Positions 16,898 to 25,446 of a DNA stretch of 45,425 nucleotides are shown piece after piece (within the stretch, counting starts at the first letter, position 1; the number at the start of each line of letters is the position of its first letter). This DNA comes from Candidatus Poseidoniales archaeon (lineage in GTDB: Archaea; Thermoplasmatota; Poseidoniia; Poseidoniales; Poseidoniaceae). The position numbers and the translations under genes were made by a program. The notes beneath the pieces are model-generated. The model made no database searches, was not told where the DNA came from, and saw only the letters and a program-made list of their open reading frames with translations. Where the stretch lies: NCBI GenBank assembly GCA_003602575.1, contig QQRY01000041.1:1-45425 (forward strand), read 5' to 3'.

Positions 16898-16909
16898 GAA
16901 TATATTTCC
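16898..16909 (-). promoter_or_regulatory. Candidate TATA box for the zinc-ribbon/coiled-coil gene
   Basis: Read on the minus strand, GGAAATATATTC is centred about 44 bases before ATG 16860. It predicts a transcript starting near 16878 with a leader of under 20 bases. This suggests the gene has its own promoter despite lying just behind lysS. Confidence 0.4.
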
Positions 16910-16924
16910 TAATATGTTTAACTT

Positions 16925-18535
16925 TCAACCTTGGGAGTTAATTACAGTCAAGCATTGTTCAAGTATTTTGATTATTTTTTCTCGTTCCATCTCAGCTAGA
17001 ATTGGCGCAAGTCTGGGGCCTCTGGGACGACCCATCAGTGATTTATACGCTACAAAGTAAGCGATTCTGGGGGACAAGTCAATTGATTTAGCGGAATTAG
17101 GAATTACATTTCCTATGTCTTCTTTATTCCATTCACATGTCTTAAGTTCATCTATAAGCAATTTTAAGACTTTAACTTCCTCTTGACCAAAGTCAGTGAA
17201 CATCTCAATCTCAGGGTTGTCGATAATGGAAATTCTCATCTCTTCAGGGAGGTGCTTAGAGTTGATCCAAAGTTTCATTTTGTTCAATCTATCGACCAAA
17301 GTTGAAGGTGGTTTATCAGTTTCACAATAGCCTAAACTACTCCAAACCATATCATCTGAAGTTTTGGTTTGAGCGAGTAAGCAAAGATGTCTAAATGATA
17401 TATTGGATGATTCCAATGATGATTCTGGTGAAACTATGGACATTTTTAATGCACCGATAGAGTCCTCAATTTGGACTTTTCTGCGACGAGACAAATCTTC
17501 TACAGCAAGTTCTTCATCAAAATTACGTGATAATAATCTTTCATATTCATCAGCCAAATTTACTAAGCTCATACCAGTATCAAATTCAATGGCTTTGTTT
17601 GGTTTGGATTGAGCAATAAGCAAACGGAGAATTTCAGGAGGTACTAATTCTAATGCTTCAATAGGTCCGATAGTATTGCCAGTTGATGAAGACATTGCTC
17701 CTTGACCTTTCAGACTAATCCATTCATATGTTAATGGCTGAGGAGGGCTATGTCCAAAAAGTTGACAAATCTCTCTTCCTGTGGCATAAGAGCCTCCAGC
17801 AGCCCCATGATCTTTACCAAATGCTTCACAGGTGACTCCAATCCAAGACCACTTTGCAGGCCAATCAATGCGCCATGGAAGTTTTCCTTCTCCTTTGGTA
17901 ATATCGGAACTTCCTTCAACGCCATGCGAGTCTTTCCAATGAACTAATGGATATTCATAACCGGTTACTTTGACACCTTCAAGTGAACCTTTGGAGTCTA
18001 GTGGGCTCCAAGGAAACCAATCCTCAGCCAATTCTCTAGTTGAGACACGTTCGATTATTTCTCTAATATCTTCAGCTTTGTCACAAGCAATTTTTGCCAC
18101 TTCATCGAAAGCACCGGATTGATATGAATGTAAGTTTTTGATAATTCTTGGCACGACCCCAATCTTCCTCAATGCTTCTAGAAACGGGCTAAGAAAGTAA
18201 TCTGCATAGCTCAATCCATCCTTACTAAATTTCTCAAAGTCTGGTTTACCATTTTCGTCTGGTGCGGGGATTGAACCAATTTGATGACCTATAAATTGTG
18301 AATAATCATCATGTAGAAATGGATATACTTTCCTTAGGGGGTCAGCATCATCAACAATGAAGATGAAATCAACTTCAAGTCCTGCATTTCTTGCAGCTCT
18401 TGAAATCATGTCGCCTGTCAGAATTTCCCTAAGGTGTCCAATATGAAATTCTCCACTAGGGGTAATCCCAGTAGAAATAATATGTTTCTTACCTTTGTGC
18501 GCTAAGGCCTGAGCGGTAACGTCAGTCCAGTGCAT
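16925..18535 (-). CDS. lysS: Lysyl-tRNA synthetase, class I
   Basis: A 536-aa class I LysRS charging tRNA-Lys, the form typical of euryarchaea rather than the class II enzyme of most bacteria and eukaryotes. The catalytic Rossmann domain has HIGH exactly (residues 31-34, in PSGEFHIGHLREIL) and a KMSKS equivalent in GQGAMSSSTGN, with an Ala in the first Lys position. GKDHGAAGGSY and the all-helical C-terminal anticodon-binding domain follow. A strong GAGGTGAGGTT ribosome site precedes ATG 18535. It lies nine bases after the HTH-PRTase gene, so they are probably one operon. Confidence 0.95.
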   Translation of the reverse strand: MHWTDVTAQALAHKGKKHIISTGITPSGEFHIGHLREILTGDMISRAARNAGLEVDFIFIVDDADPLRKVYPFLHDDYSQFIGHQIGSIPAPDENGKPDFEKFSKDGLSYADYFLSPFLEALRKIGVVPRIIKNLHSYQSGAFDEVAKIACDKAEDIREIIERVSTRELAEDWFPWSPLDSKGSLEGVKVTGYEYPLVHWKDSHGVEGSSDITKGEGKLPWRIDWPAKWSWIGVTCEAFGKDHGAAGGSYATGREICQLFGHSPPQPLTYEWISLKGQGAMSSSTGNTIGPIEALELVPPEILRLLIAQSKPNKAIEFDTGMSLVNLADEYERLLSRNFDEELAVEDLSRRRKVQIEDSIGALKMSIVSPESSLESSNISFRHLCLLAQTKTSDDMVWSSLGYCETDKPPSTLVDRLNKMKLWINSKHLPEEMRISIIDNPEIEMFTDFGQEEVKVLKLLIDELKTCEWNKEDIGNVIPNSAKSIDLSPRIAYFVAYKSLMGRPRGPRLAPILAEMEREKIIKILEQCLTVINSQG

Positions 18536-18544
18536 AACCTCACC

Positions 18545-19132
18545 TCAAACAGAAAAAGCGCGAATTACGCCTCTAAGTGGTACGCCTTCAATTTCATTAC
18601 GCATCGTTTTGTTGACTAGAACGATTACTAGTCCAACTTCTCCACCTGCATTTCTTATCGAACTAATTGTCTTAGTCATAGTTTTACCAGTAGATAAAAC
18701 ATCATCAATAATTACAACTTTCTTGCCAGAAACTTGCCCATATTTACTCGATAGAGAACCAGAGCCATCTCCATCATCAGTTGTTCTATAGACGGTAAAT
18801 TCACAATCTAGATTACTTGCAACTTCGTGAGCAAAAGAGATTCCATTGATGGAAATTCCAACTACTGTGTCGATTTCATCAAATCCTAATTCTTCATCAG
18901 CAACATCTGCCATTATTGTTCCAATAGCAGCGATTCGGTTTGGTTTTACTCCAATTGTCCTCCAACCAATTCTTACATCAGTAGGCCTCTCTTCATTTTG
19001 CTGATTTCCTGCTAGAAGCCAGGAAATTGTGTCCTGGGATAGTGAAAGTTCATCAGCAATTTGCTGACTATTCAATCCTTCTTTACGTAAATTACCGGCA
19101 GTGATTCTAAGCTCTTCTATGCTTGATACCAT
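18545..19132 (-). CDS. HTH-phosphoribosyltransferase regulator (GfcR/PyrE-like)
   Basis: 195 aa. An N-terminal helix-turn-helix (about residues 5-40, with LRKEGLNSQQIADELSLSQDTISWLL) is fused to a type I phosphoribosyltransferase domain carrying the PRPP loop VVIIDDVLSTGKT (about 140-152). This architecture is that of archaeal 'orotate PRTase-like' proteins, including GfcR, a haloarchaeal regulator of sugar catabolism. It is more likely a PRPP- or nucleotide-sensing transcription factor than the biosynthetic PyrE. ATG 19132 is chosen over an upstream TTG. It is divergent from the aIF2-beta gene and is the first gene of the lysS operon. Its target genes are unknown. Confidence 0.75.
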   Translation of the reverse strand: MVSSIEELRITAGNLRKEGLNSQQIADELSLSQDTISWLLAGNQQNEERPTDVRIGWRTIGVKPNRIAAIGTIMADVADEELGFDEIDTVVGISINGISFAHEVASNLDCEFTVYRTTDDGDGSGSLSSKYGQVSGKKVVIIDDVLSTGKTMTKTISSIRNAGGEVGLVIVLVNKTMRNEIEGVPLRGVIRAFSV

Positions 19133-19245
19133 GTCTCTCAAAACTGTCGAGACTATTTCAACACATCAAACCTTTCATCAGATATAGCATTAATCGATGA
19201 AATTAATCCCAAAGGCTTCAAGAACGAATGATATAAGCGCTAACC

Positions 19246-19656
19246 ATGGGAGACTTTGATTACGAGACACTTCTCGACCGTGCACGAGAAAATATTCCGG
19301 ATAATATTTCTTCAAGGTCAAGATGGAGGCTACCGGAGCCACAAATTTTAATCGAAGGTTCCAATACGATATTTCGTAACTTCAATGATGTAGTTTCAAT
19401 GATGGATAGGGATGAAGATCACGTTTATCAGTACATTCTAAATGACCTAGGGACATCTGGTTCTAGGGATGGGCCAAGGGCTAGATTCAAGGGTAGAATT
19501 CCACCTAAAAGAATAAAGAAAACCATTGCAAACTATGTTAATTCATACATCAAATGCGTTCAATGCAAGTCCCCAGATACAATGTTTGTTCGAGAGGACA
19601 GGACTACATTGCTAAAATGTCAAGCATGTGGTGCTACTAGGCCAGTAAAACTTTGA
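19246..19656 (+). CDS. Translation initiation factor aIF2 subunit beta
   Basis: 136 aa, the beta subunit of the archaeal initiation factor that delivers Met-tRNAi. The core has FRNFNDVV and RARFKGRIPPKRIKK. The C-terminal zinc ribbon has CVQCKSPDT and CQACGATRPVK, giving two CxxC pairs. Length and domain order match archaeal homologues, which lack the eukaryotic Lys-rich N-terminus. It is convergent with the nitroreductase gene with no gap. Confidence 0.95.
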   Translation: MGDFDYETLLDRARENIPDNISSRSRWRLPEPQILIEGSNTIFRNFNDVVSMMDRDEDHVYQYILNDLGTSGSRDGPRARFKGRIPPKRIKKTIANYVNSYIKCVQCKSPDTMFVREDRTTLLKCQACGATRPVKL

Positions 19657-20229
19657 TTAGGGCAGATAGAATCTGATCTCATCGATTGGCTTCTTTTCCT
19701 TCGTTGGGGTGTTTTCAGGAAATCCAGCCTTGATGAAACCAATTATCCTTTCACTTTCCTTTGGTATTGATAATGCTAAGTAAGTGTTTTTATTACGTGT
19801 AATTGAACCAGTACTCCACTGTGTTCCAATTCCTTGATCCCAAAATGATAACACCATATTATGCAAAGCACATACTGTAGCAGCATAATCTTCTTCTTCT
19901 CGAAAAGAATCTTCTTCGTTAATTAAGGTTGTAATTGCTATTAAAACCGGAGGCTTCAAAATTTTATTTCTTGCTCTATCCAATAATGCTTCCAGTTTTT
20001 GTTGATCCTCGCTATCAGCCTTTGCCTTTGCTAACGTTTCAACGATAGGAATCAACCTTTTCCTAGTTGCGCTACCCATTATATAGAATTTCCAAGGGTG
20101 CGTATTCTTATGGCAAGGGGCATGTCTTGCAGCCTCGATGGCAGTTTCAATACAATCTTTTGATACTAATTTATCGCTGAAACGAAAAATAGTTCTTCTA
20201 GTCAATATATTTTCTTGAACCTTTGACAT
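19657..20229 (-). CDS. Nitroreductase family flavoprotein
   Basis: 190 aa, nitroreductase fold (FMN-dependent). Seen: RRTIFRFSDKLVSKDCIETAIEAARHAPCHKNTHPWKFYIM, the N-terminal FMN-binding Arg-Arg and the Ala-Pro-(Ser/Cys)-x-x-Asn-x-x-Pro-Trp core. GTQWSTGS and IIGFIKAGFP mark the C-terminal flavin site. The Cys in APCHKN replaces the common Ser. The substrate is not predictable; family members reduce nitroaromatics, quinones and pterins. It follows the pterin-4a-carbinolamine dehydratase gene by nine bases, so a redox role on a pterin or flavin is possible but unproven. Confidence 0.85.
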   Translation of the reverse strand: MSKVQENILTRRTIFRFSDKLVSKDCIETAIEAARHAPCHKNTHPWKFYIMGSATRKRLIPIVETLAKAKADSEDQQKLEALLDRARNKILKPPVLIAITTLINEEDSFREEEDYAATVCALHNMVLSFWDQGIGTQWSTGSITRNKNTYLALSIPKESERIIGFIKAGFPENTPTKEKKPIDEIRFYLP

Positions 20230-20238
20230 TCCAACAAC

Positions 20239-20565
20239 TCATTTGATTTGATTGATCTTAGCAGCTAAGTAGAAGTCTGATTCAGCTAAACCATCTATTT
20301 TATGAGTCCAAATGCTAATTTTAACTCTGCCCCAGCCCAATTCAAAATCAGCATGATGTGCTTGTTGTTCACAAATTTCACCTGCTGAATTTACAAAATC
20401 CAATGCTGTTTGAAAATCATTAAATTCGAACTTTCGCTCTAGATGGTGGTCATCAACAACAATCCAATCATTTCCTAGTTGTTCAATTAAAGGAGTGATC
20501 TGTGATTTATTCAAAGGTGGAATCCCACCCTTACATGGTATGCATTCTTTGTTGTGAAGTGACAA
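20239..20565 (-). CDS. Pterin-4a-carbinolamine dehydratase
   Basis: A PCD/DCoH-fold protein (108 aa from the TTG at 20565). It dehydrates 4a-hydroxytetrahydropterin, or in other lineages serves molybdopterin metabolism. Seen: CIPCKGGIPPLNKSQI at the N-terminus, DWIVVDDHHLERKF, then the active-site segment QAHHADFELGWGRVKISIWTH, with both catalytic His pairs. The family's HHPD reads HHAD here. DFYLAAKIN closes the fold. The TTG start sits two bases after the previous gene's stop and matches the usual family N-terminus. An ATG at 20625 would add a basic 20-residue leader inside the upstream gene and is less likely. Confidence 0.85.
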   Translation of the reverse strand: MSLHNKECIPCKGGIPPLNKSQITPLIEQLGNDWIVVDDHHLERKFEFNDFQTALDFVNSAGEICEQQAHHADFELGWGRVKISIWTHKIDGLAESDFYLAAKINQIK

Positions 20566-20569
20566 AAAA

Positions 20570-21019
20570 TCAACCCCAAAGATGGGTATCGTCGGAGCCT
20601 TTGCTCTCTTTTTCGACCTTCTCATGTAGGTTTGAACGTCTCTTCATATCCTTTCTTTCAAAGGCCAGTAATTCTTTGTCATCTATGTATGCAGGTCTTG
20701 TATGCGCTACTAGGACTATTTTTACTATTACATCTCTTGCGATATAGTTATTCTTTCCTTCTTCACACAGAATCTCAATACTGGATTTTCCAGATGATAG
20801 TAGTCTTCCTCTAATCCAAGCATCCTTTCCTTCAATATCAACAAAGGCGCGAGCATCAAGTTGGACTTCGATAATGTCGTCTTTACGTAGTCCATGTCTC
20901 CTTTCTAGTAGGTCTCCACTATTAATTCTCTCAACATCTGATAAATTTGGAGAACCCATATCTTCCCAAAGAGGTACAGCCCATTTAGGTAGATTTACCC
21001 CACTCTTTTTCTTCGCCAT
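20570..21019 (-). CDS. Conserved-looking small protein, possible beta-barrel (Sm-like) core
   Basis: 149 aa, not recognised. After a basic N-terminus (MAKKKSG), residues 48-100 form a clear run of predicted strands: DIIEVQLDARAFVDIEG, AWIRGRLLSSGKSSIEIL, then YIARDVIVKIVLV. The layout recalls Sm/Lsm or other small RNA-binding barrels (Gly-Arg-Leu turn, Ile-Ala/Pro-Arg-Asp-x-Ile-Val-Lys-Ile end). This is only a pattern resemblance. The C-terminal 45 residues are highly charged and probably disordered. It is the first gene of a minus-strand group with pterin dehydratase and nitroreductase, and divergent from NOG1. Confidence 0.55.
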   Translation of the reverse strand: MAKKKSGVNLPKWAVPLWEDMGSPNLSDVERINSGDLLERRHGLRKDDIIEVQLDARAFVDIEGKDAWIRGRLLSSGKSSIEILCEEGKNNYIARDVIVKIVLVAHTRPAYIDDKELLAFERKDMKRRSNLHEKVEKESKGSDDTHLWG

Positions 21020-21142
21020 GGTTTGACCATATGACGAGCCTACTTTAACCTCGCTCCTAATTTATCTGATTTTGATTATATCGAGTCAATATCTACCAAG
21101 TCTTCTTGAAGTGTAGTCATCTGGATTGATTTGGGGAACAGT

Positions 21143-22261
21143 ATGAAAGTCTCATGGCGTACTCTTCCGACCGTACTTTTAGAGGATGAAATACTTGACA
21201 AGGCCTTTTCGCGAGCAAGAAAGGCAGCCGACAGAGTTGACGACTCGGATAGAATTTTTAGAGTTAGAAAACAAATGAATCGTATGGTTCAAACCGCTGC
21301 AGATATAATTTCAACCAATCTTCTTGATACGGTTAATACATGGCCATCACTTGACCAATCTCCACGATTTGATGTTTCAATGATAGATGCATGTGTCGGG
21401 TGTGATGATTATAGACACCACCTCTCGATGTTGCAATGGGGTTCTAAACAGGTGCTCAATATCTCTAGACAGAATTCACAAAAAATAATCCGTACTGGTC
21501 GAACCGAATTAATGCATGATGCGCGCAGAGAAGCCTATGGGCGCATCTCATCAATAATGAGGAGAGTCGGTCCATCTCTTGATTGGTTAAATCGCTCAAG
21601 AGAGGTATTGAAGCGTTTACCTACTATCGATCAATTACTGCCCTGTGTAGTTGTTTGCGGTGCGCCAAATGTTGGAAAATCTGCATTTATCTCTGCACTA
21701 AGTTCAGGTAATATGGAAGTAAATCACTACCCGTTTACTACTAAACAAATTCACGTTGGGCATTTCGTACATCGTAGATTACAGTATCAATTAGTAGATA
21801 CTCCTGGTCTATTAGATAGGCCAATGGAAAAGCGTAATGACATTGAATTACAAGCTATTTCAGCTCTCGAAAACCTTGGTTCACTAGTTCTATTTTTGAT
21901 CGATGAGAGTCAAAACTGTGGTACTTCAATCGAAGAACAATTGAATTTACTTGAAGACGTTAAAGTTCATCTTCCAGGGACAGAATTATTGGTTGTTTCA
22001 TCAAAGGCTGATTTGATTGAACCAAGACCTGATAATTGGGATTTAGTTAAGCAATGCGAAATAGAATGGATTGATGAAGGTTCTGAGGGTGAACCAGAGT
22101 TACCTCTTCTGTATGACGAAAATAATAGGGTTACTATGTCAGCAATTGAAGGCGTTGGGATGGAAGCTATGAAACTCGAGATAGTACGTAGAGTGAAGGA
22201 TTCTAATGTCTACGATCCTATGGAACTGCCAGATGGTTGGTATAGGTCGGACATCAAGTGA
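21143..22261 (+). CDS. NOG1-family GTPase
   Basis: 372 aa. An N-terminal helical NOG1 domain (1-160) precedes an OBG-type GTPase: GAPNVGKSAFISAL (P-loop, G1), YPFTTKQIHVGHF (G2), VDTPGLLDRP (G3), then SSKADL (G4, in place of NKxD). NOG1 proteins act in large ribosomal subunit assembly in eukaryotes, and archaeal orthologues are presumed to do the same. The archaeal form is short and lacks the eukaryotic C-terminal NOGCT tail, as here. ATG 21143 is chosen over a TTG four codons upstream. Its stop abuts the convergent argS stop. Confidence 0.92.
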   Translation: MKVSWRTLPTVLLEDEILDKAFSRARKAADRVDDSDRIFRVRKQMNRMVQTAADIISTNLLDTVNTWPSLDQSPRFDVSMIDACVGCDDYRHHLSMLQWGSKQVLNISRQNSQKIIRTGRTELMHDARREAYGRISSIMRRVGPSLDWLNRSREVLKRLPTIDQLLPCVVVCGAPNVGKSAFISALSSGNMEVNHYPFTTKQIHVGHFVHRRLQYQLVDTPGLLDRPMEKRNDIELQAISALENLGSLVLFLIDESQNCGTSIEEQLNLLEDVKVHLPGTELLVVSSKADLIEPRPDNWDLVKQCEIEWIDEGSEGEPELPLLYDENNRVTMSAIEGVGMEAMKLEIVRRVKDSNVYDPMELPDGWYRSDIK

Positions 22262-24049
22262 TTACATTCTCTCAAGAGGGGTAATTCCCAGTCCTTCCAT
22301 GCCAGTTTTCAAGAATTGAGAGGCTAATTGAGATACTTGTAAGTATAATTCATTTACATTTCCATCATCAAAAATCTTACAATCTCGATAGAATCCGTTG
22401 AAACTAGTTGCTAAGTTAAGAACTTGATTAGCAAATAAGTTCGGACGACACTGCATAACTGAACGTTCTAATGCATCATTTTGGATTGCCATGCAACGAA
22501 GTAGGTCAATCAATGAATCTGGTAATTCCGAATCGATAGAATCTAGGTCTAACTCTTTATTGGAGATTTCATCAACATCGATCCCATTATCAATGCACTT
22601 TTTAGCTATAGAAAGGGCCCTTGTGTGGCTATACATTATGAAAGGTGCAGAACCTGCTTCAAATGCTAACGCTTCTTCCCACCTAAAGGTAAAACCTTTA
22701 TCAGGACTTACTTTTATTATATTGAATCTTATTGCTGAACGTCCTACTGATTCACCAATATGGGAAACTTCTTGCTCTGAATATTTAGTTCTCAGTTCTC
22801 GTACAATTTGTGAAGCATGCTCTTTTGCCTCTTCTAGTAAATCATCCATAAATACAACGTTTCCCTTCCGAGTCGACATTTTTCCTTCTGGTAATTTTAT
22901 GAATGAATAGAATAGTACTTCAGGTACTTTATGTCCTAACTCTTGAAGAGTCATGCCTACTTGTTTTGATTGTAATTTGTGATCTTCTCCAAGAATATTA
23001 ATCAAATCATCACATTGTTTCCATTTCCATATGTGATAGGCTATGTCTCTAGTTGCATACAGGGATGAACCATCTCCTCTCTTGAAGAAGAATTCAGTTT
23101 TACCTTTCATGCCTCTAGCTCCCAAGTCTAAATATTCTGCACCATTATCAGCAACTCCATGTATCTCAAGTTTAGAAAGGGTTTCAGTCAATTTAGCAAC
23201 ATCTCCATTTGTCACAAACATTGATTCATTGGTGAATTGATTGAATTCTATTCCTAATCTACTCAATGTCTCTAACATTCCATCTAATACCGGTTGGAAT
23301 GAGTCATGGAACTTTTGTAAAACCGACTCGTCTCCATGCTCGCTAGCATGTACTAATTTAGCAATGTCTTGTTCGATTTTTTCACTTTTTGACTCATCTT
23401 TCCTAAGTTTTTGAGCCGCTTGGTACCATCTTACTCTTGTATGGTCTGCTTTATCAGACCATTTCGTCGATAAAGATTCTTTATCTTGAAGTATATCTTC
23501 TACATCTTGTTTCGATAAATTATCCAATGCCCATGCTAGTACTCCTACTTGTTTGCCCATGTCATCTACATAATACTCCGCCCTGACCTCGTTTCCAAGT
23601 AAGCGATGGAGCCTTACCAAAGTATCACCAAGTATCGCATTTCTTGCTCTACCTACGTGGAATGGCCCATTGGGATTAGCAGAAGTATGCTCAATCAAAA
23701 TTTGTCGCCCTGTATGTGGTTTATTACCAAATGCATCTCCAACTCTTATCTTTCCTGATAGTAGTTGCTTAGCAAGCCATTTTGGTTCAGCCTTGAAATT
23801 AAGGTATCCCCCAATAGCATTTATCTTTCCAATAGCGACATTTGGGACAATTATATTGGATAATTCTTCGGCGATATCATTAGGACTTTTTCCTAATTGT
23901 TTGGCAAAAGGGAAGCATGGAAGGGATAAGTCTCCCTGAGAATGCTCCCTTGAAGGAGACAGCATTGATGTCCAATTAGAATCATTAACCCCTATAGAGT
24001 TTAATGCATCTTTGAGAATAGGTTCTACATGTCCTCTTAGAATGTTCAT
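22262..24049 (-). CDS. argS: Arginyl-tRNA synthetase
   Basis: 595 aa, charging tRNA-Arg. Seen: an N-terminal Add1-type tRNA-binding domain; EHTSANPNGPFHVGRARNAILGD carrying the HIGH equivalent (HVGR); YVDDMGKQ; LDLGARGMKGKTEF; then LPEGKMSTRKGN, the KMSKS equivalent; and a helical DALR anticodon-binding domain ending LGITPLERM. The family's normal features are complete. It lies four bases after the aRF1 gene on the same strand, giving a translation-related operon. Confidence 0.96.
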   Translation of the reverse strand: MNILRGHVEPILKDALNSIGVNDSNWTSMLSPSREHSQGDLSLPCFPFAKQLGKSPNDIAEELSNIIVPNVAIGKINAIGGYLNFKAEPKWLAKQLLSGKIRVGDAFGNKPHTGRQILIEHTSANPNGPFHVGRARNAILGDTLVRLHRLLGNEVRAEYYVDDMGKQVGVLAWALDNLSKQDVEDILQDKESLSTKWSDKADHTRVRWYQAAQKLRKDESKSEKIEQDIAKLVHASEHGDESVLQKFHDSFQPVLDGMLETLSRLGIEFNQFTNESMFVTNGDVAKLTETLSKLEIHGVADNGAEYLDLGARGMKGKTEFFFKRGDGSSLYATRDIAYHIWKWKQCDDLINILGEDHKLQSKQVGMTLQELGHKVPEVLFYSFIKLPEGKMSTRKGNVVFMDDLLEEAKEHASQIVRELRTKYSEQEVSHIGESVGRSAIRFNIIKVSPDKGFTFRWEEALAFEAGSAPFIMYSHTRALSIAKKCIDNGIDVDEISNKELDLDSIDSELPDSLIDLLRCMAIQNDALERSVMQCRPNLFANQVLNLATSFNGFYRDCKIFDDGNVNELYLQVSQLASQFLKTGMEGLGITPLERM

Positions 24050-24053
24050 ATTA

Positions 24054-25301
24054 TCACATCATGGGGTATCTAAGAATTGCTGCGAGTCCGCCAAAGCCTT
24101 CGAGTAATTGCGAGCCTTCTTCTGTATCTGTAGAAATAAATGATATCATAGAATTACCTTTTGAGGCCATAATTGTCAATTCATCAATCAATGAAACATT
24201 TTCTAGTTCTATTATTTCATCACTTTTAGCATCACAAGAAGGGCAATCTGGTATTTCCTCAGTACGAGAAATAGATATTTTCCATTCATGTGAGCACTTT
24301 TTACACTGTAATTTCAAAGAGTTCTTTCTAAGCCCTTCTGAGATGAGTAGGGTGTCTACTGCCCCTTGATCAAGTGCTTGTTTTATCATCAACTCTCCAT
24401 AAGTTGCTTTTGGATGGGCTTTGACTAATTCCTGCAAGAAGCGATTCATCATTTGCCTCTCTGCATCCAGTTCAATTTCGCCCATCAAACCTCCCGCATT
24501 ATCGACCAGTTCTCTTACACCACTATCATTTGAGTATCCAACATCAAAAGTTGTTTTAGCAATTTTTTTAGCTATTTCATGATGGAAATATTCATTCTTT
24601 ACAACAAAATCCTTTGTTGCCCCAGGGCCGCCGATAATTATTGCTTGGATATTTTCCAAGTTTGGTAGCCAATAACTACAAGCGTGCTCAGATGCCCTCT
24701 TGAAGAAATTATGTGCAGCCTCCTCGATAAGACGTTCGAAACGTTGGGCGGACTGGCCACCTTGTCGGTGCTTACCCATGATATTGGAAACTAGATGTTC
24801 TTGAACGTGAATCCTCTTTCCAGAAGCAATACCATATGCGGCTTCTGCTCTATCAATTACGAATAATCCATATGATTTTTTATCAACCAACATATCTTCT
24901 AACTGGGTCAATTCAAATTTAGAATCGCATCTGTAGCGGAATGAAATAAATGGTTGAGGTGGATTGTCAACTACGATATTGACCATTCTTGACTTATTAT
25001 TTCCAATAATCACGGAACCGACAAAAAGCGCTATTCCATTTTCACCTGCATTTTTGAAACGATTAAGTGTAGAAATTGCCGATTCAATTGCTCCTTGTAC
25101 GTTCTTCCTTGTCCCCTTCGACTTTATATTTGCGGCTTGTCCATGTTCATTTTGAAGCATTGTTCTAGCATCAAAAACCTGTCTGTCTGGAGGGATTATT
25201 ATAGTGACTAATTCAGTTCCAAATCCTTTCATCTCTCGAAGTTCTTCAAGAGCCATTTTTAGACGAAGACGTCGAGTTGAAATCTCAGCATCATCACTCA
25301 T
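24054..25301 (-). CDS. prf1: Peptide chain release factor aRF1
   Basis: 415 aa, the archaeal/eukaryotic class I release factor that reads all three stop codons and triggers peptide hydrolysis. Domain 1 has QAANIKSKGTRKNVQ (NIKS stop-codon motif), and domain 2 has GKHRQGGQSAQRFERL (GGQ catalytic motif). Domain 3 includes a C-x2-C ... C-x2-C minidomain near the end (CKKCSHEWKI, CPSCDAK). ATG 25301 is decided by the strong GGAGGA ribosome site at 25309-25314. An upstream ATG at 25355 would place the start at or before the likely transcription start. It is divergent from pyrH. Confidence 0.95.
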   Translation of the reverse strand: MSDDAEISTRRLRLKMALEELREMKGFGTELVTIIIPPDRQVFDARTMLQNEHGQAANIKSKGTRKNVQGAIESAISTLNRFKNAGENGIALFVGSVIIGNNKSRMVNIVVDNPPQPFISFRYRCDSKFELTQLEDMLVDKKSYGLFVIDRAEAAYGIASGKRIHVQEHLVSNIMGKHRQGGQSAQRFERLIEEAAHNFFKRASEHACSYWLPNLENIQAIIIGGPGATKDFVVKNEYFHHEIAKKIAKTTFDVGYSNDSGVRELVDNAGGLMGEIELDAERQMMNRFLQELVKAHPKATYGELMIKQALDQGAVDTLLISEGLRKNSLKLQCKKCSHEWKISISRTEEIPDCPSCDAKSDEIIELENVSLIDELTIMASKGNSMISFISTDTEEGSQLLEGFGGLAAILRYPMM

Positions 25302-25446
25302 ACTTCTTCCTCCATACATGGGGCATTCGCTAAAGGTCTTCAACTCTCTCCCCATTTCAACTCAGTTTACTAACTTAAAATCGCCAAATCGAACTGTCAT
25401 AGACAAATCTAGGGATATCCTCAAAGACTTGAGGTCTGACGAGAGA

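Noticed and set aside
18545-19132. Assignment as biosynthetic orotate phosphoribosyltransferase (pyrE)
   Set aside because: The fused N-terminal HTH and the GfcR-like layout favour a regulator, so the pyrE symbol is not used.
22491-22910. Open frame antisense to argS
   Set aside because: It reads as Ser-rich complement of the synthetase gene, with no domain or ribosome site.
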